Assembly (NCBI GenBank): GCA_963842515.1
Contig: CAWJGO010000002.1
Location: 310,001 to 374,000, forward strand
Length of the DNA stretch: 64,000 nucleotides
Source: CADEED01 sp963842515
GTDB taxonomy: Bacteria; Pseudomonadota; Gammaproteobacteria; Steroidobacterales; Steroidobacteraceae
Direction: 5' to 3'
Shown: positions 22,353-31,578 of the stretch, in pieces
Layout: the number at the start of each line of letters is the position of its first letter
How positions within the stretch are numbered: position 1 is the stretch's first letter
Position numbers and translations under genes: made by a program
The notes under the pieces: model-generated
What the model saw: the letters and a program-made list of their open reading frames with translations, nothing else
Databases searched by the model: none
Told to the model about the DNA's origin: nothing

Positions 22353-24371
22353 ATGGAAGCAACCTATAACTCCTGGCTCGTCGGCCTGTCCATCCTCGTG
22401 GCGATGGTCGTGGCCTACACGGCCCTCAAACTCGCCGCGCGGGTCGCCGATGCCGGCCCCTCGTCCGGACGCTGGTGGCTGATCGGCGGCGCGGCCGCGA
22501 TGGGCATGGGCATCTGGTCGATGCACTTCATCGGCATGCTGGCATTTTCGGTCGGCATTCCGCTGCGCTACGGAATCTTCAAGACGCTGCTCTCGCTGGT
22601 GATCGCGATGGTCACGTCGGGATTCGCGCTGGCGATCGCGAGCCGCCCGCAATTGAGTCTGGCACGTCTCGCATCCGGCTCCGTCGTCATGGGCGCCGGT
22701 ATCTGCGCGATGCACTACTCCGGCATGTCGGCGATCCAGATCGTGCCGATCATCACTTACCAGCCGCTTCTGGTGCTCGCGTCGATCGGTATCGCGGTCG
22801 GCGCCTCGTTCGCCGCGTTGTGGCTGGCTTTCAAGCTGCGCAGCGGCCAGTCGCGCTACATCGGGCTCGCGCGCGCCGGCGCGGCAGTGATCATGGGCCT
22901 CGCCATCAGTGGCATGCACTACACGGGGATGGCCGCCTCGAAGCTCGCCGTCGGCTCGTATTGCCTGGGTGGCGCCTCGTTCGACAACGACTGGCTCGCG
23001 GGCACCATCGGTCTCGTGACGCTCGGAATCCTCGCACTCACGTTGATCACCGCGGTCTACGACGCACACCTGGTGTCGCAGACGCGCCAGGATGCGTTGC
23101 GGCTCGAGAGCGTCAACGCCGCGTTACAACACGGCAAGAACCTGCTAGGACTGGCAACTCGTGCCGCCGGCATTTCCTCGTGGGAGCTCGATCTCAAGAG
23201 CCGCACGACGCTGTGGACCGAGAACGAGATCGAGTCGCTGCGCGCGGCGGGCGTCGACAACCGGTCGCAGCCGAATGCCGTCATGGCGATGACGCATCCG
23301 GAAGACCGGTCCATCATGTTCGACGCGATCACGCGCGCCGTGGCGGAAAACAAGCAAAACTGCGCCTTCCGTTTTCGCGTGGTGACGCCGCTCGGCAATG
23401 CGGTGCACCTCGAGGCACACGCGCGCATCTTCTGCGACGCGGCCGGCACGCCGGAACGGATCCTCGGCGTGTCCTGGGACGTGACCCATCAGGTCCTGCA
23501 GGAAGAGCGCAAGCGCGATTTGCAATCGCAGCTGCGTGACGCCTCGCGCGATTCCGGTATGGCGGAAGTGGCCACTGGCGTGCTGCACAGCGTCGGCAAC
23601 GTGCTCAACAGTCTCGGCGTGTCCGCCTCGCTCATGCAATCGCAGCTGCGCGATTCGCGCGTCGGCAACGTGCAGCGCATCGCGACGCTGCTGGCCGAAC
23701 CGGGTGGAAAGCTCGGCACGTTCCTCGAGAACGACGAGCGTGGCAAGCAGATGCCGGCGTATCTGACGCAGCTCGGTGAGAACCTCACCGCCGAGAACCA
23801 GCGCCTGCAGACCGAAGCAGCGGCGATCGCCGCGCACGTCGGGCACATCCGCAATATCGTCGCCGCGCAGCAGACCTACGCGCGCCGTGGCGGCGTCACC
23901 GAAGCCGTCGAGCTTGCCGAGCTGCTCGACAATGCCGTGGCAATCCATTTCACGGACATGACCGACCTCATCGTGCGGCGCGAATACGAGCCGCTGGCAG
24001 CACTGACCATCGACCGGCACAAGCTGATCCAGATTCTCGGCAACCTGCTGAGCAACGCGCGCCATGCGCTGAAAGACCACGCGCACGTGCGCCGCCAGCT
24101 GACGCTACGCGTGCGCCGGCACGATGAGAAAACCATCGCCATCGAAATACAGGATTCCGGCATGGGAATTTCCGCCGACGTGCTGGGCCGCCTGTTCGAG
24201 TTCGGGTTTACCACCAAGAAGGATGGCCACGGGTTTGGCCTCCACACCAGCGCGATCCTTGCCAAAGAGCTCGATGGCGAGCTCATCGCTTTCAGCGATG
24301 GTCCAGGGACGGGAGCGCGATTCGTGCTGCGGCTGGCCGATGCTGCCCAGGAATTGAAGAAGCAGGCCTAG
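22353..24371 (+). CDS. MHYT-domain membrane sensor kinase with PAS domain
   Basis: The 672-residue protein begins with a seven-helix MHYT sensor (about 1-240) bearing the three metal-site motifs MHFIGM, MHYSGM and MHYTGM, thought to bind copper and sense a diatomic gas. A PAS/PAC domain follows (about 260-380). The unusual phospho-acceptor region VATGVLHSVGNVLNSLGV is not the classical H-box. The HATPase contains LGNLLSNARHAL, DSGMGIS and GHGFGLHTSAI. It is divergent from the REC-GGDEF-EAL gene, which may be its partner. Its stop shares a CTAG with the convergent DUF1552 gene. Confidence 0.9.
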   Translation: MEATYNSWLVGLSILVAMVVAYTALKLAARVADAGPSSGRWWLIGGAAAMGMGIWSMHFIGMLAFSVGIPLRYGIFKTLLSLVIAMVTSGFALAIASRPQLSLARLASGSVVMGAGICAMHYSGMSAIQIVPIITYQPLLVLASIGIAVGASFAALWLAFKLRSGQSRYIGLARAGAAVIMGLAISGMHYTGMAASKLAVGSYCLGGASFDNDWLAGTIGLVTLGILALTLITAVYDAHLVSQTRQDALRLESVNAALQHGKNLLGLATRAAGISSWELDLKSRTTLWTENEIESLRAAGVDNRSQPNAVMAMTHPEDRSIMFDAITRAVAENKQNCAFRFRVVTPLGNAVHLEAHARIFCDAAGTPERILGVSWDVTHQVLQEERKRDLQSQLRDASRDSGMAEVATGVLHSVGNVLNSLGVSASLMQSQLRDSRVGNVQRIATLLAEPGGKLGTFLENDERGKQMPAYLTQLGENLTAENQRLQTEAAAIAAHVGHIRNIVAAQQTYARRGGVTEAVELAELLDNAVAIHFTDMTDLIVRREYEPLAALTIDRHKLIQILGNLLSNARHALKDHAHVRRQLTLRVRRHDEKTIAIEIQDSGMGISADVLGRLFEFGFTTKKDGHGFGLHTSAILAKELDGELIAFSDGPGTGARFVLRLADAAQELKKQA

Positions 24372-25738
24372 ACGGTCAATCTGCCGGTGGAATCGCCGTG
24401 CGACTCGATGCCCTTCGCGCCCATGCCATCGGCCATGGTGAGAAACAGGTTGGTGATCGGGGCGTCGGGTGTCTTCACGAAGCGCCCCGGCTTGAACGCG
24501 CCGCCGCCCGCACCGGCCAGCAGGATGGGCAGATTTTCGTGCGTGTGGCGATTGCCATCGGCGTTGCCCGAGCCGTAGAGAATCATGGAGTGATGCAGCA
24601 GCGACTGCCCATCGACATCTTCGGTGCTCTGCAGTTTTTCGAGGAAGCCGGCAAAGCGCTGCATGTACCAGCGGTCGATCTGCTTCACCTTCTCGATGAT
24701 CTCGGGGCTGTTCTTGTGATGCGTGAGATCGTGGTGCCCGGAGACAATGCCGATCTCCGCGAAACTGCGATTGCTGCCTTCACGGGAAATCAGCATGGTG
24801 GCGACGCGTGTCGAGTCGGTCTGGAAGGCTAGCGCCAGCATGTCGAACATGAGCGCCACGTGTTCCTCGTAACTGTCCGGGATGCCGGTGGGCGCGTCGA
24901 TCTCGGGGTTTTTCACCGCCAGCCGCGATGAATTCTCGATACGGCGCTCGATCTCGCGCACGCTGGTCAGGTATTGGTCGAGCTTTTGCTTGTCGCGTCC
25001 GTCGAGTTTGCCATTCATGGCACGCGCGTCGTCGAGCACGAAGTCGAGGATCGAATGCTGCTCGGCCTGCCGCCGCTTGAGGTTTGCGACGCGTTCGCGC
25101 GGGCCACCGGCGCCAAATAATCTTTCGAATACGAAACGTGGGTTGTGCTCGGGCGACAGGGGCTGGTTGTGAGACCGCCAGGCGAGGTTGTATTCGTACG
25201 CGCAGGCATATCCTGAGTCGCAATCGCCGGACTTGCGCACCGCGTCGCAGGTGAGCTCGAGCGACGAGAAGCGTGTGAGGTGGCCGATCTGGTTGGCCAC
25301 CACCTGGTCGATGGACACGCCGGCGCGGATATCGGAACCCGCCGTTTTCTTGATGCGCACACCGGTGAGAAACGTGGCGCTGGCACGGGCGTGATCGCCG
25401 GCGCCATCGGGCCCGGCATTGGCGCTCAGATCGGAAAGACCACCAATCACCTGAAGTTGTTGGTGCACTTTGGCGAGCGGCGCGAGTGTAGGGGAGAGAT
25501 CGAAGGTGCCGCCGGCCTCGCCCGCGGGCCAGAAGGCCGATGGAATGGCGCCGTTCGGTACGTAGACGAAAGCCATGCGCGTCGGCGCGAGCTTCCTGCT
25601 GGCGGCGAACGCGCTGGGCGAATACAGCGACGCCAGTCCTGGCAGGGCGATGGCCGCGCCCATTCCGCGCAGCAGCTGGCGGCGGGACAGACTGGCGTGA
25701 CGTTCGGCCGCGAGTTTGTCAGACGTATCGTTGCTCAT
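24368..25738 (-). CDS. DUF1552 Tat-exported protein
   Basis: A 456-residue protein with a twin-arginine signal, SRRQLLRGMGAAIALPGLAS (about 18-37), so it is probably folded in the cytoplasm with a cofactor and then exported. The body is the DUF1552 family, with segments YVPNGAIPSAFWPAG, GVSIDQVVANQIG and SGHHDLTHHKNSPEI. DUF1552 belongs with the DUF1501-like group of alkaline-phosphatase-superfamily relatives. It starts one base after the DUF1592 gene and is certainly co-transcribed with it. The biochemical role is unknown. Confidence 0.9.
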   Translation of the reverse strand: MSNDTSDKLAAERHASLSRRQLLRGMGAAIALPGLASLYSPSAFAASRKLAPTRMAFVYVPNGAIPSAFWPAGEAGGTFDLSPTLAPLAKVHQQLQVIGGLSDLSANAGPDGAGDHARASATFLTGVRIKKTAGSDIRAGVSIDQVVANQIGHLTRFSSLELTCDAVRKSGDCDSGYACAYEYNLAWRSHNQPLSPEHNPRFVFERLFGAGGPRERVANLKRRQAEQHSILDFVLDDARAMNGKLDGRDKQKLDQYLTSVREIERRIENSSRLAVKNPEIDAPTGIPDSYEEHVALMFDMLALAFQTDSTRVATMLISREGSNRSFAEIGIVSGHHDLTHHKNSPEIIEKVKQIDRWYMQRFAGFLEKLQSTEDVDGQSLLHHSMILYGSGNADGNRHTHENLPILLAGAGGGAFKPGRFVKTPDAPITNLFLTMADGMGAKGIESHGDSTGRLTV

Positions 25739-25739
25739 G

Positions 25740-28217
25740 TCAATTGCTCACCGTAGCAGTTGCCTCAACTCGCATCTTCTGGAAAGGCGCCGACTCGATG
25801 ACGCCCATCAACAATGCGGAAAATCGTCCGTCGTTGGCATTGAGCCGGTTCACGATCCCGTCGATGGTTTCCACGTCGTAATACTCCGTCCCGCGCCCCG
25901 ATGCGTATGTCAGCAGCTTTCGCGACAGGGTGCCATAGAACTCCTGTCGATGCCCTGTGGCGAGGATCTTCTTGAGCTCGGTCACACTGGTGAAGGTTTC
26001 CCCGGTGATGAGGTTGCCCTGCGCCTGGATGGCCTGTTTACGCTCTGAGTCGCGCCACATGCCGAGCGCGTTGAAGTTCTCGAAAGCGAGGCCGATCGGG
26101 TCCATGCGATTGTGGCAGGACGCACAGGCGGGGTTCTCGCGATGCAGTTTGAGCACGTCGCGCAGCGAGGGATCGTGACCTTTGAAGTCCGCCTCGCTGG
26201 CCTCGAGCGCCGGCACATTCGCCGGGGGTGGCGGCGGTGGCGTCCCGAGGAAATTCGCGAGCACGAACAGACCGCGCTTCACGGGTGAAGTGCGATCTGG
26301 ATTGGAAGTGACGAACAACGCGCTGCCCTGTGTGAGCACCCCACCGCGAGGACTGCCCGCTGGCAGGTCGACGCGCCGCATTTCCGAGCCTTCGACCGCC
26401 GGCATGCCATAGAGCAGCGCCAGCTTGTCGTTGATGAAGGTGTAGTTGCTGTCGATGAGATCGGTGACGGGGCGGTCTTCGCGGACCATGTAGCCGAAGA
26501 AGCTTTCCGTCTCCTGGCGCATGGCCGCGCGCATGTCTTCGTCGAACTCGGGTTTGGAGTCCACGATCTTGTCGATGTATGCCGCCAGCTTCTTGGCGGT
26601 GGCTTCGTCGCCGGCGCGCCAGGCCGTGCGCAAGCCGCGGATCGACTCCTCTTCGCCGGCGTCACGAATGATGATCTCGCGCGGATTGCTGGCGATGCCT
26701 TCCACGTCGCGCGCCTGCAGCCACTGGCCGGTGAAATTCTTCGCGAGACTGTCGGCGCGCGGCTCCGCCAGCATGCGTCTTACCTGCGCCGGGAGGTTCT
26801 TGCGCAGCTCGCCGCGCGCGGCCAGGGTCAACAGTTGTTCGTCGGGCATCGTCGACCACAGGAAGTACGAGAGCCGGGATGCGAGCGAGTATTCATCGAC
26901 GTCGGCGATTGGGGTGTTCACCGGATGGGCGACGGGCGCCTCCAGGCGGAACAGGAAGCGCGGCGAGGACAACACCGCCGCCATGGCGTGCGCCACACCT
27001 TGTTCGAATGTCTTGCCGGACTCGCGATAAAAAGTTTCGGCGAGCGCGGCGAGGCGGGCGCCCGTGTCCTCATCTGCGCTCAACGGCCGCCGATAGGCTT
27101 TCTGCGCGAACGCGGTGAGCAGCTCGTTCGCGTAGGCGCGGCGCTGCTTGGCGCCGTCGGGAACGGGGCGTGGAAAATAGCGGTCGTAGTTTTCCGTTTT
27201 CACCCACTGGTTCTTCTCGAGCGGCCCTTCGATCGTCACGTTCTGCACGAACAGATCGATGATCGTTTCCTTCTTCTCACCCGGCACCGTTGGCTGCAGC
27301 TCGATGCTCAGCTGGTGCTCGGAGGGCTGCCACTTGTGCGTGGACTCGAAGACGTAGTCCTTCTCATCGTGGTACGCGAATTCCTGGTTGAGATATTCCT
27401 TGCCGTCGATCTTGAAGATGACGCGGGCCTTGCCCGGATCGGGGTAGTAGCTGCCGTTCACTTCCATGTTGAACTTCACGCGATACGTGCCCGGCAGGCT
27501 CGTCTTGAAAGAGGCCGCGACGTTGGCCGGCTCGCTGAACAGCAATTGGCGCTGGCTCCACTTGATGCGCGCGTTGGTGCCTTCGAAGGCCTTGCCTTCC
27601 ACGATCTGCTCGATTGGCTCGCGCGGCGCGATCGGGACGGCTTCGGCGACGATGGTCTGCGCCGCCGCGACATACTTCTCCATGAGCATCGGCGACATCG
27701 TGAGCGCATCACCGATGTTGTCGAAGCCGAAGCCGGTGTCGTCTGGGGGAAATTCGTGGTCGGTGTTGTAGTCGACGCCGAGCAGGTCGCGCACCGTGTT
27801 GCGATATTCGACGCGATTGAGACGGCGCACGGTCACGCGGCCCGGATCCGGGTTGCGCGGATCGATCTTGAACACGCCGTACTTGATCCAGCGTTCGAGC
27901 TTCTGTTGCTCGGCGGCCGACAGCCTGGGCTTTTGCTCGGCCGGCATGAGCCCGGCGCGGGTGTTGTTCAGGACTTTGAGCCAGAGGTCGGGTTGCAGGA
28001 GTTTTTCGTCGGTATCCAGAGCATCGAAGGCCACTTTGCCCTTGTCGTAACCGTCACCGTGGCACTCGTAACAATGCTTCTCGAGAATGGGCGCGATGGC
28101 GGCGTGGTATTCGGTGACCGGGTCGGCGGCGCTGGCGGCAGGCGAACCAAGCGATAACAGAACTGCGGTCCCCGCCAGTGCGAGGCCAGACAGCGCGCTG
28201 AACTTCGAAGAAATCAC
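25740..28217 (-). CDS. DUF1592-type multidomain c-type cytochrome (planctomycete-like)
   Basis: The 825-residue exported protein has a signal peptide (about 1-30, ending ASA). It has a cytochrome c domain with CYECH (49-53), then the DUF1587-DUF1595-DUF1592-DUF1588-DUF1585 array (VRRLNRVEYRNTVRDLLGVD, LASRLSYFLWSTMPDEQLL, RGGVLTQGSALFVTSNP). A second heme site, CASCH, lies in PACASCHNRMDPIGLAFENF near residue 710. It uses a GTG start. Such proteins are abundant in planctomycetes and in some myxobacteria and gammaproteobacteria and are nearly always paired with DUF1552. An extracytoplasmic electron-transfer or oxidative role is likely, but no substrate is known. Confidence 0.92.
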   Translation of the reverse strand: MISSKFSALSGLALAGTAVLLSLGSPAASAADPVTEYHAAIAPILEKHCYECHGDGYDKGKVAFDALDTDEKLLQPDLWLKVLNNTRAGLMPAEQKPRLSAAEQQKLERWIKYGVFKIDPRNPDPGRVTVRRLNRVEYRNTVRDLLGVDYNTDHEFPPDDTGFGFDNIGDALTMSPMLMEKYVAAAQTIVAEAVPIAPREPIEQIVEGKAFEGTNARIKWSQRQLLFSEPANVAASFKTSLPGTYRVKFNMEVNGSYYPDPGKARVIFKIDGKEYLNQEFAYHDEKDYVFESTHKWQPSEHQLSIELQPTVPGEKKETIIDLFVQNVTIEGPLEKNQWVKTENYDRYFPRPVPDGAKQRRAYANELLTAFAQKAYRRPLSADEDTGARLAALAETFYRESGKTFEQGVAHAMAAVLSSPRFLFRLEAPVAHPVNTPIADVDEYSLASRLSYFLWSTMPDEQLLTLAARGELRKNLPAQVRRMLAEPRADSLAKNFTGQWLQARDVEGIASNPREIIIRDAGEEESIRGLRTAWRAGDEATAKKLAAYIDKIVDSKPEFDEDMRAAMRQETESFFGYMVREDRPVTDLIDSNYTFINDKLALLYGMPAVEGSEMRRVDLPAGSPRGGVLTQGSALFVTSNPDRTSPVKRGLFVLANFLGTPPPPPPANVPALEASEADFKGHDPSLRDVLKLHRENPACASCHNRMDPIGLAFENFNALGMWRDSERKQAIQAQGNLITGETFTSVTELKKILATGHRQEFYGTLSRKLLTYASGRGTEYYDVETIDGIVNRLNANDGRFSALLMGVIESAPFQKMRVEATATVSN

Positions 28218-28396
28218 CGGCGGCGCCCCTCACACGATTTTGAAAACGCGCGCATTTTGCGGGTTTTCCCAAGGTCAGTCACGGTCCATTTGTAGGACCA
28301 AAGTCGAAGGTCCGGCTGAGGCAGGCAGGCTGGCCGGAATCATTCACGAGAATCGTTTATAAGGTCGCCTGCGTCCTTCAATGAGGTATGAGCGTT

Positions 28397-28873
28397 ATGC
28401 CCCGTCCATTGTTCCTCCGAGTTGGGTTCCGTATCGCAGGTGCCGCGGTTCTGGCCGCGTCGGTCATCGCTGCCGTGCAGGCAGCCACCCCTGTGGAAGC
28501 GCAAAAAGTGCGTCACGAGCATTACGAGGAATTGGGCAAAGCTTTCAAGGCGGTCCGCGACCAGACTACTGCCGGCACTCCGGATTTCGCAGCGCTGCAG
28601 AAAGCCGCCGAAGTCGTGCACGAAGCGTCGATCGACCAGGGAAGGTGGTTTCCCAAGGGCACCGGCCCTGAGGCGGGCAAGACTCGCGCGCTGCCGGTGA
28701 TCTGGACCAAGCCCGAAGATTTCCTCGCCGCGCAGAAGATGTTCGAAGAGCGCGCGCCGAAGTTGTTAGCCGCTGCCAAAGCGAAAAACGTCGATGCCGT
28801 GAAGGCGGCATTCAAGGAACTCGGCGGAGCCTGCAAGAACTGCCACGACACGTTCCGCTCGCCAGAAGAATAG
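28397..28873 (+). CDS. cytochrome c' family protein
   Basis: A 158-residue periplasmic protein with a signal peptide and a C-terminal heme site CKNCH (in GGACKNCHDTFRSPEE), the layout of cytochrome c' four-helix bundles. RHEHYEELGKAFKAV at the N-terminus is typical. The ATG at 28397 has a GAGG nine bases upstream; the ATG at 28388 is too close to it. The gene is followed after three bases by cytochrome b561. Cytochromes c' bind NO or CO, and with b561 they can form a small electron-transfer pair; the redox partner is unknown. Confidence 0.9.
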   Translation: MPRPLFLRVGFRIAGAAVLAASVIAAVQAATPVEAQKVRHEHYEELGKAFKAVRDQTTAGTPDFAALQKAAEVVHEASIDQGRWFPKGTGPEAGKTRALPVIWTKPEDFLAAQKMFEERAPKLLAAAKAKNVDAVKAAFKELGGACKNCHDTFRSPEE

Positions 28874-28876
28874 GCG

Positions 28877-29539
28877 ATGGCCGACGATGCGACGCCATCC
28901 CCGCCGCGGGTTCGCGTCTGGGATGTGCCGGTTCGCCTGATTCACTGGCTCATGGTGCTGGCCATCGGCACCTCATGGTGGACTGCCGAGACCGGGCGAA
29001 TGGACTGGCACCGCTACGCCGGCTACTCGATGCTCGCGCTCGTGACCTTCCGGATCTACTGGGGTTTCTTCGGCAGCTCGACGGCGCGGTTCAGCCAGTT
29101 CGTGCGCGGACCGCGCACGATCGCGAGCTACCTCAGGGGTAGTTGGGTCGCGATGCCCGGCCACAATCCGCTGGGCGCACTATCCGTGGTCGTTTTGCTG
29201 GTGCTGCTGCTCGCACAGGTGGTGCTCGGGCTGTTCGCGGTGGACGTGGATGGCATCGAGTCGGGGCCACTATCGGCGCACGTGAGCTTCGAATTGGGCA
29301 GGGCGGCAGCCTCATGGCACGAGGACCTGTTCGACATTTTGCTGTGGTTGATCGGCCTGCACGTGGTCGCGGTGCTCTATTACGTGTTTTATAAGAAAGA
29401 GAACCTGATTGCCGCCATGGTTCACGGCAAGCGGGCGGGCTCGTACGATCCGCTCGCCAGCGTCAAGTTCGCGACCCGGCTGCGCTTCGGTATCGGTGTC
29501 GTGCTCGTCGGCGTACTGACCTGGCTGGTTGTCAGGTAG
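28877..29539 (+). CDS. cytochrome b561 family membrane protein
   Basis: A 220-residue inner-membrane protein with four main hydrophobic helices and heme-ligand histidines in RLIHWLMVLAIG, DWHRYAGYS, SWHEDLFDILLW and GLHVVAVLYY. This is the prokaryotic cytochrome b561 / Ni-Fe hydrogenase b-subunit type. The motif WDVPVRLIHW at the N-terminus is diagnostic. It follows the cytochrome c' gene in one operon, suggesting quinol-to-cytochrome c' electron transfer. A GC-rich hairpin follows the stop. Confidence 0.93.
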   Translation: MADDATPSPPRVRVWDVPVRLIHWLMVLAIGTSWWTAETGRMDWHRYAGYSMLALVTFRIYWGFFGSSTARFSQFVRGPRTIASYLRGSWVAMPGHNPLGALSVVVLLVLLLAQVVLGLFAVDVDGIESGPLSAHVSFELGRAAASWHEDLFDILLWLIGLHVVAVLYYVFYKKENLIAAMVHGKRAGSYDPLASVKFATRLRFGIGVVLVGVLTWLVVR

Positions 29540-29554
29540 TCAGCCACATAACGC

Positions 29555-29575
29555 GAGGCCGCCCGCGGCGGCCTC
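29555..29575 (+). terminator. GC hairpin after cytochrome b561
   Basis: Perfect 9-base arms GAGGCCGCC and GGCGGCCTC enclose a 3-base loop, 15 bases after the stop. No T tract follows, so termination would be weak or factor-assisted. Confidence 0.5.
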
Positions 29576-29759
29576 TACCGTGAGTCGTTCCGAGCGCTCA
29601 AAACCGCGAAATCACCGTGCGCCTCGGATTGTCCGACACGCGAGCCGGAGGCGTCCGGTTTTGTCAGCCAGTTCTGCGGTTGTGATCCGCCGCAAATCGG
29701 CACGCCAAATATTGCGCGCCGACAGTTCGCAAACGGCAATTCAGTTGTATTAGGCGCCA

Positions 29760-30299
29760 ATGATCTACGAAAAATATTGCGGCCCCGAGCGCATCGTCCA
29801 CGCGCTGGATTTGGGTGAAACTCCCCCGCTCGGCGCGCATCTGGTCACTCCCTGGCTCGGTTACACCCATCACGGCATCTACGTCGGCGACGGCAATGTC
29901 GTGCAATACGGCGCGTTGATGTACGAGTTCATCCGCAAGCCCGTGGAAGAAGTGTCTCTCGGTGACTTCGCGCAAGGCCGCCCGGTGTTCGTTGTTGCGC
30001 ATGCCGGCACATGCTTCGACTCGGAAGAAGTCATCCGCCGCGCGCGTTCGCGGATCGGAGAGAAGCGCTACCGCCTCCTCAGCAACAACTGCGAGCATTT
30101 CGTGGAGTGGTGCCTGCATGACGTGCACCGCAGTTTCGAGGTGGAGATCGCGCTGAACTTTCCGCGATGGTTCGGCGAGCGGCTGCTTGCCGCGGTGCTG
30201 CGCTTCGCGCGCAATGGGGACGCGGGCCAATTCCAGGCGAAAGGCGCGCCAGTCACGAGCGTTGCGCGTTCGCCGGAATCAGCACGGCTTCTGCGATAA
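29760..30299 (+). CDS. LRAT-domain (lecithin retinol acyltransferase-like) protein
   Basis: The 179-residue protein has the NlpC/P60-related LRAT fold. PPLGAHLVTPWLGYTHHGIY carries the histidines and NNCEHFVEWCLH carries the nucleophile Cys. Animal members acylate or hydrolyse phospholipids; bacterial ones are mostly uncharacterised. There is no signal peptide; a mildly hydrophobic stretch near the C-terminus may touch the membrane. Its last 21 bases overlap the convergent LysR gene. About 220 bases upstream hold only the b561 hairpin and an AT-richer promoter-like stretch. Confidence 0.85.
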   Translation: MIYEKYCGPERIVHALDLGETPPLGAHLVTPWLGYTHHGIYVGDGNVVQYGALMYEFIRKPVEEVSLGDFAQGRPVFVVAHAGTCFDSEEVIRRARSRIGEKRYRLLSNNCEHFVEWCLHDVHRSFEVEIALNFPRWFGERLLAAVLRFARNGDAGQFQAKGAPVTSVARSPESARLLR

Positions 30300-31547
30300 C
30301 CCCGAGCTCTGGCCCCTTTTGCCAGCAAATGGGGTCTGACCCCATTTTCTTTTCGCGGCGGCGCGCGCGCTGCGGCGCAGGATTTCCAGCAGCCGCTGCT
30401 GCGTACTGGTGGGGCGCCAGTCGAGGCGCAGCGTCAGCCCGATGGGACGCACCACATCGCCGGCGGGATGCGGCAGCGCGACCAGCAACCCGGCCTGCAT
30501 CTCGTAATGAATCTGGTGCGCCGACAGCAACATGACCCGGTCGCTCTCGAGCAGGAAGGCGCGCGCCGCCGCCAGTGAATTGCATTCGAGCGGCGGGCTC
30601 GGCATAGGCAGGCCGGTCGAGGCGAGCAAGGCATTGAAGTGCACGCGCAGCGGTGAGCCCACGCGCGGGGCGATCCACTGGAATTTGCCGAGCGCTGCAG
30701 CGGTCACGCGCCGGCGCCGCGCGAGCGGATGCTCGGCACGCACGACGATGGCGAGCGGATCGTCGAACAGATGCTCCTGCAATACGTCGTTGGCAGGTAG
30801 CGGATCGCGCAACGCGCCGATGAGCATGTCGGATTCACCCGAGCGCAGGCCCGCGAGCAGGTGCTCGTAGGTGCCTTCGATGATCGCGACGCCATGCAAC
30901 GGATGTTCCTGCGTGAACTCGAGCAGGGCCGCCGGCAGTAGATAGCTGCGCGCCAGTGGCAGCGCGCCGATGACCGTCCGGCCGGACTCCCCGCCGCTCA
31001 GCGCATGGACTTCGGCGCGCGCCTGCTCGATCTCGGCGAAGGCGAGGCGGGCGCGCCGCGACAGTTTTTCCGCCTCGCGCGTCGGGGTGATGCCGAAGCT
31101 GGTCTTCTCGAACAGCGGCGCGCCGAGCAGCCGCTCGAGTTGGCGCGCCGCGCGGTGAATACTCGGTTGCGACAGCTGGCGTGCGCGCGCCGCAATGCTG
31201 AAGTTGCCGTGCTCGACTACGGCACCGAGCGCATCGAGCTGGCTCGAGCGCACCAGCCGCTCCACGTCCGCACACTCGCCATCCGCGCCGCGCGTCACTT
31301 CGTTGACCGCCTCGCGCAGCTGCGTCATCGACCGTTCGATCCGCGCCAGGCAGATCTGCCCGGCGCCCGTCAGCGACACACCGGTGCTATGGCGCAGCAG
31401 CAATGGCGAGCCGAAGAACCGTTCCAGCCCGGCAATGGCCTGGGTCACCGCCGGCTGCGAGATGTGCACCGACCGCGCCGCGGCGCTCACGCTGCCGAGC
31501 CGGGCAACTTCGCGAAAGGTGTGCAGATGCCTCAAGTTGGCGCGCAT
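30279..31547 (-). CDS. LysR-type regulator with two helix-turn-helix modules, divergent from the lig operon
   Basis: The 422-residue protein is longer than the usual 300. A first winged HTH covers about 7-65 (ISQPAVTQAIAGLERFFGSP). A second covers about 103-160 (LSQPSIHRAARQLERLLGAP), then a normal LysR effector domain follows. Its position beside ligK, sharing the promoter region, suggests that it controls the 4,5-cleavage operon with a pathway acid as effector. The last residues (RKWGQTPFAGKRGQ) are encoded by an invading palindromic repeat, and the gene end overlaps the LRAT gene. The two-HTH layout is seen in some LysR proteins of aromatic-acid clusters; DNA contact by both is unproven. 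Confidence 0.88.
   Translation of the reverse strand: MRANLRHLHTFREVARLGSVSAAARSVHISQPAVTQAIAGLERFFGSPLLLRHSTGVSLTGAGQICLARIERSMTQLREAVNEVTRGADGECADVERLVRSSQLDALGAVVEHGNFSIAARARQLSQPSIHRAARQLERLLGAPLFEKTSFGITPTREAEKLSRRARLAFAEIEQARAEVHALSGGESGRTVIGALPLARSYLLPAALLEFTQEHPLHGVAIIEGTYEHLLAGLRSGESDMLIGALRDPLPANDVLQEHLFDDPLAIVVRAEHPLARRRRVTAAALGKFQWIAPRVGSPLRVHFNALLASTGLPMPSPPLECNSLAAARAFLLESDRVMLLSAHQIHYEMQAGLLVALPHPAGDVVRPIGLTLRLDWRPTSTQQRLLEILRRSARAAAKRKWGQTPFAGKRGQSSGLSQKPC
30313..30347. repeat. palindromic repeat, copy A (AAATGGGG...CCCCATTT family)
   Basis: The core AAATGGGGTC-T-GACCCCATTT (30327-30347) is a perfect palindrome, preceded by CCCCTTTT (30313-30320), which can pair alternatively with AAATGGGG. 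The same layout recurs at 52172-52206, with a diverged copy at 44234-44279. Copy A is translated as the C-terminus of the LysR protein. It resembles REP-type elements mobilised in trans by RAYT transposases; none is in the window. Confidence 0.8.
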
Positions 31548-31578
31548 GACCGCATTCTAGACAACCCGGCGGATAGCT

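Noticed and set aside
26835..28157. Long open frame on the plus strand, antisense to the DUF1592 gene
   Set aside because: The minus strand encodes a protein with two heme motifs and a known domain order; the plus-strand frame has no ribosome site or motif.
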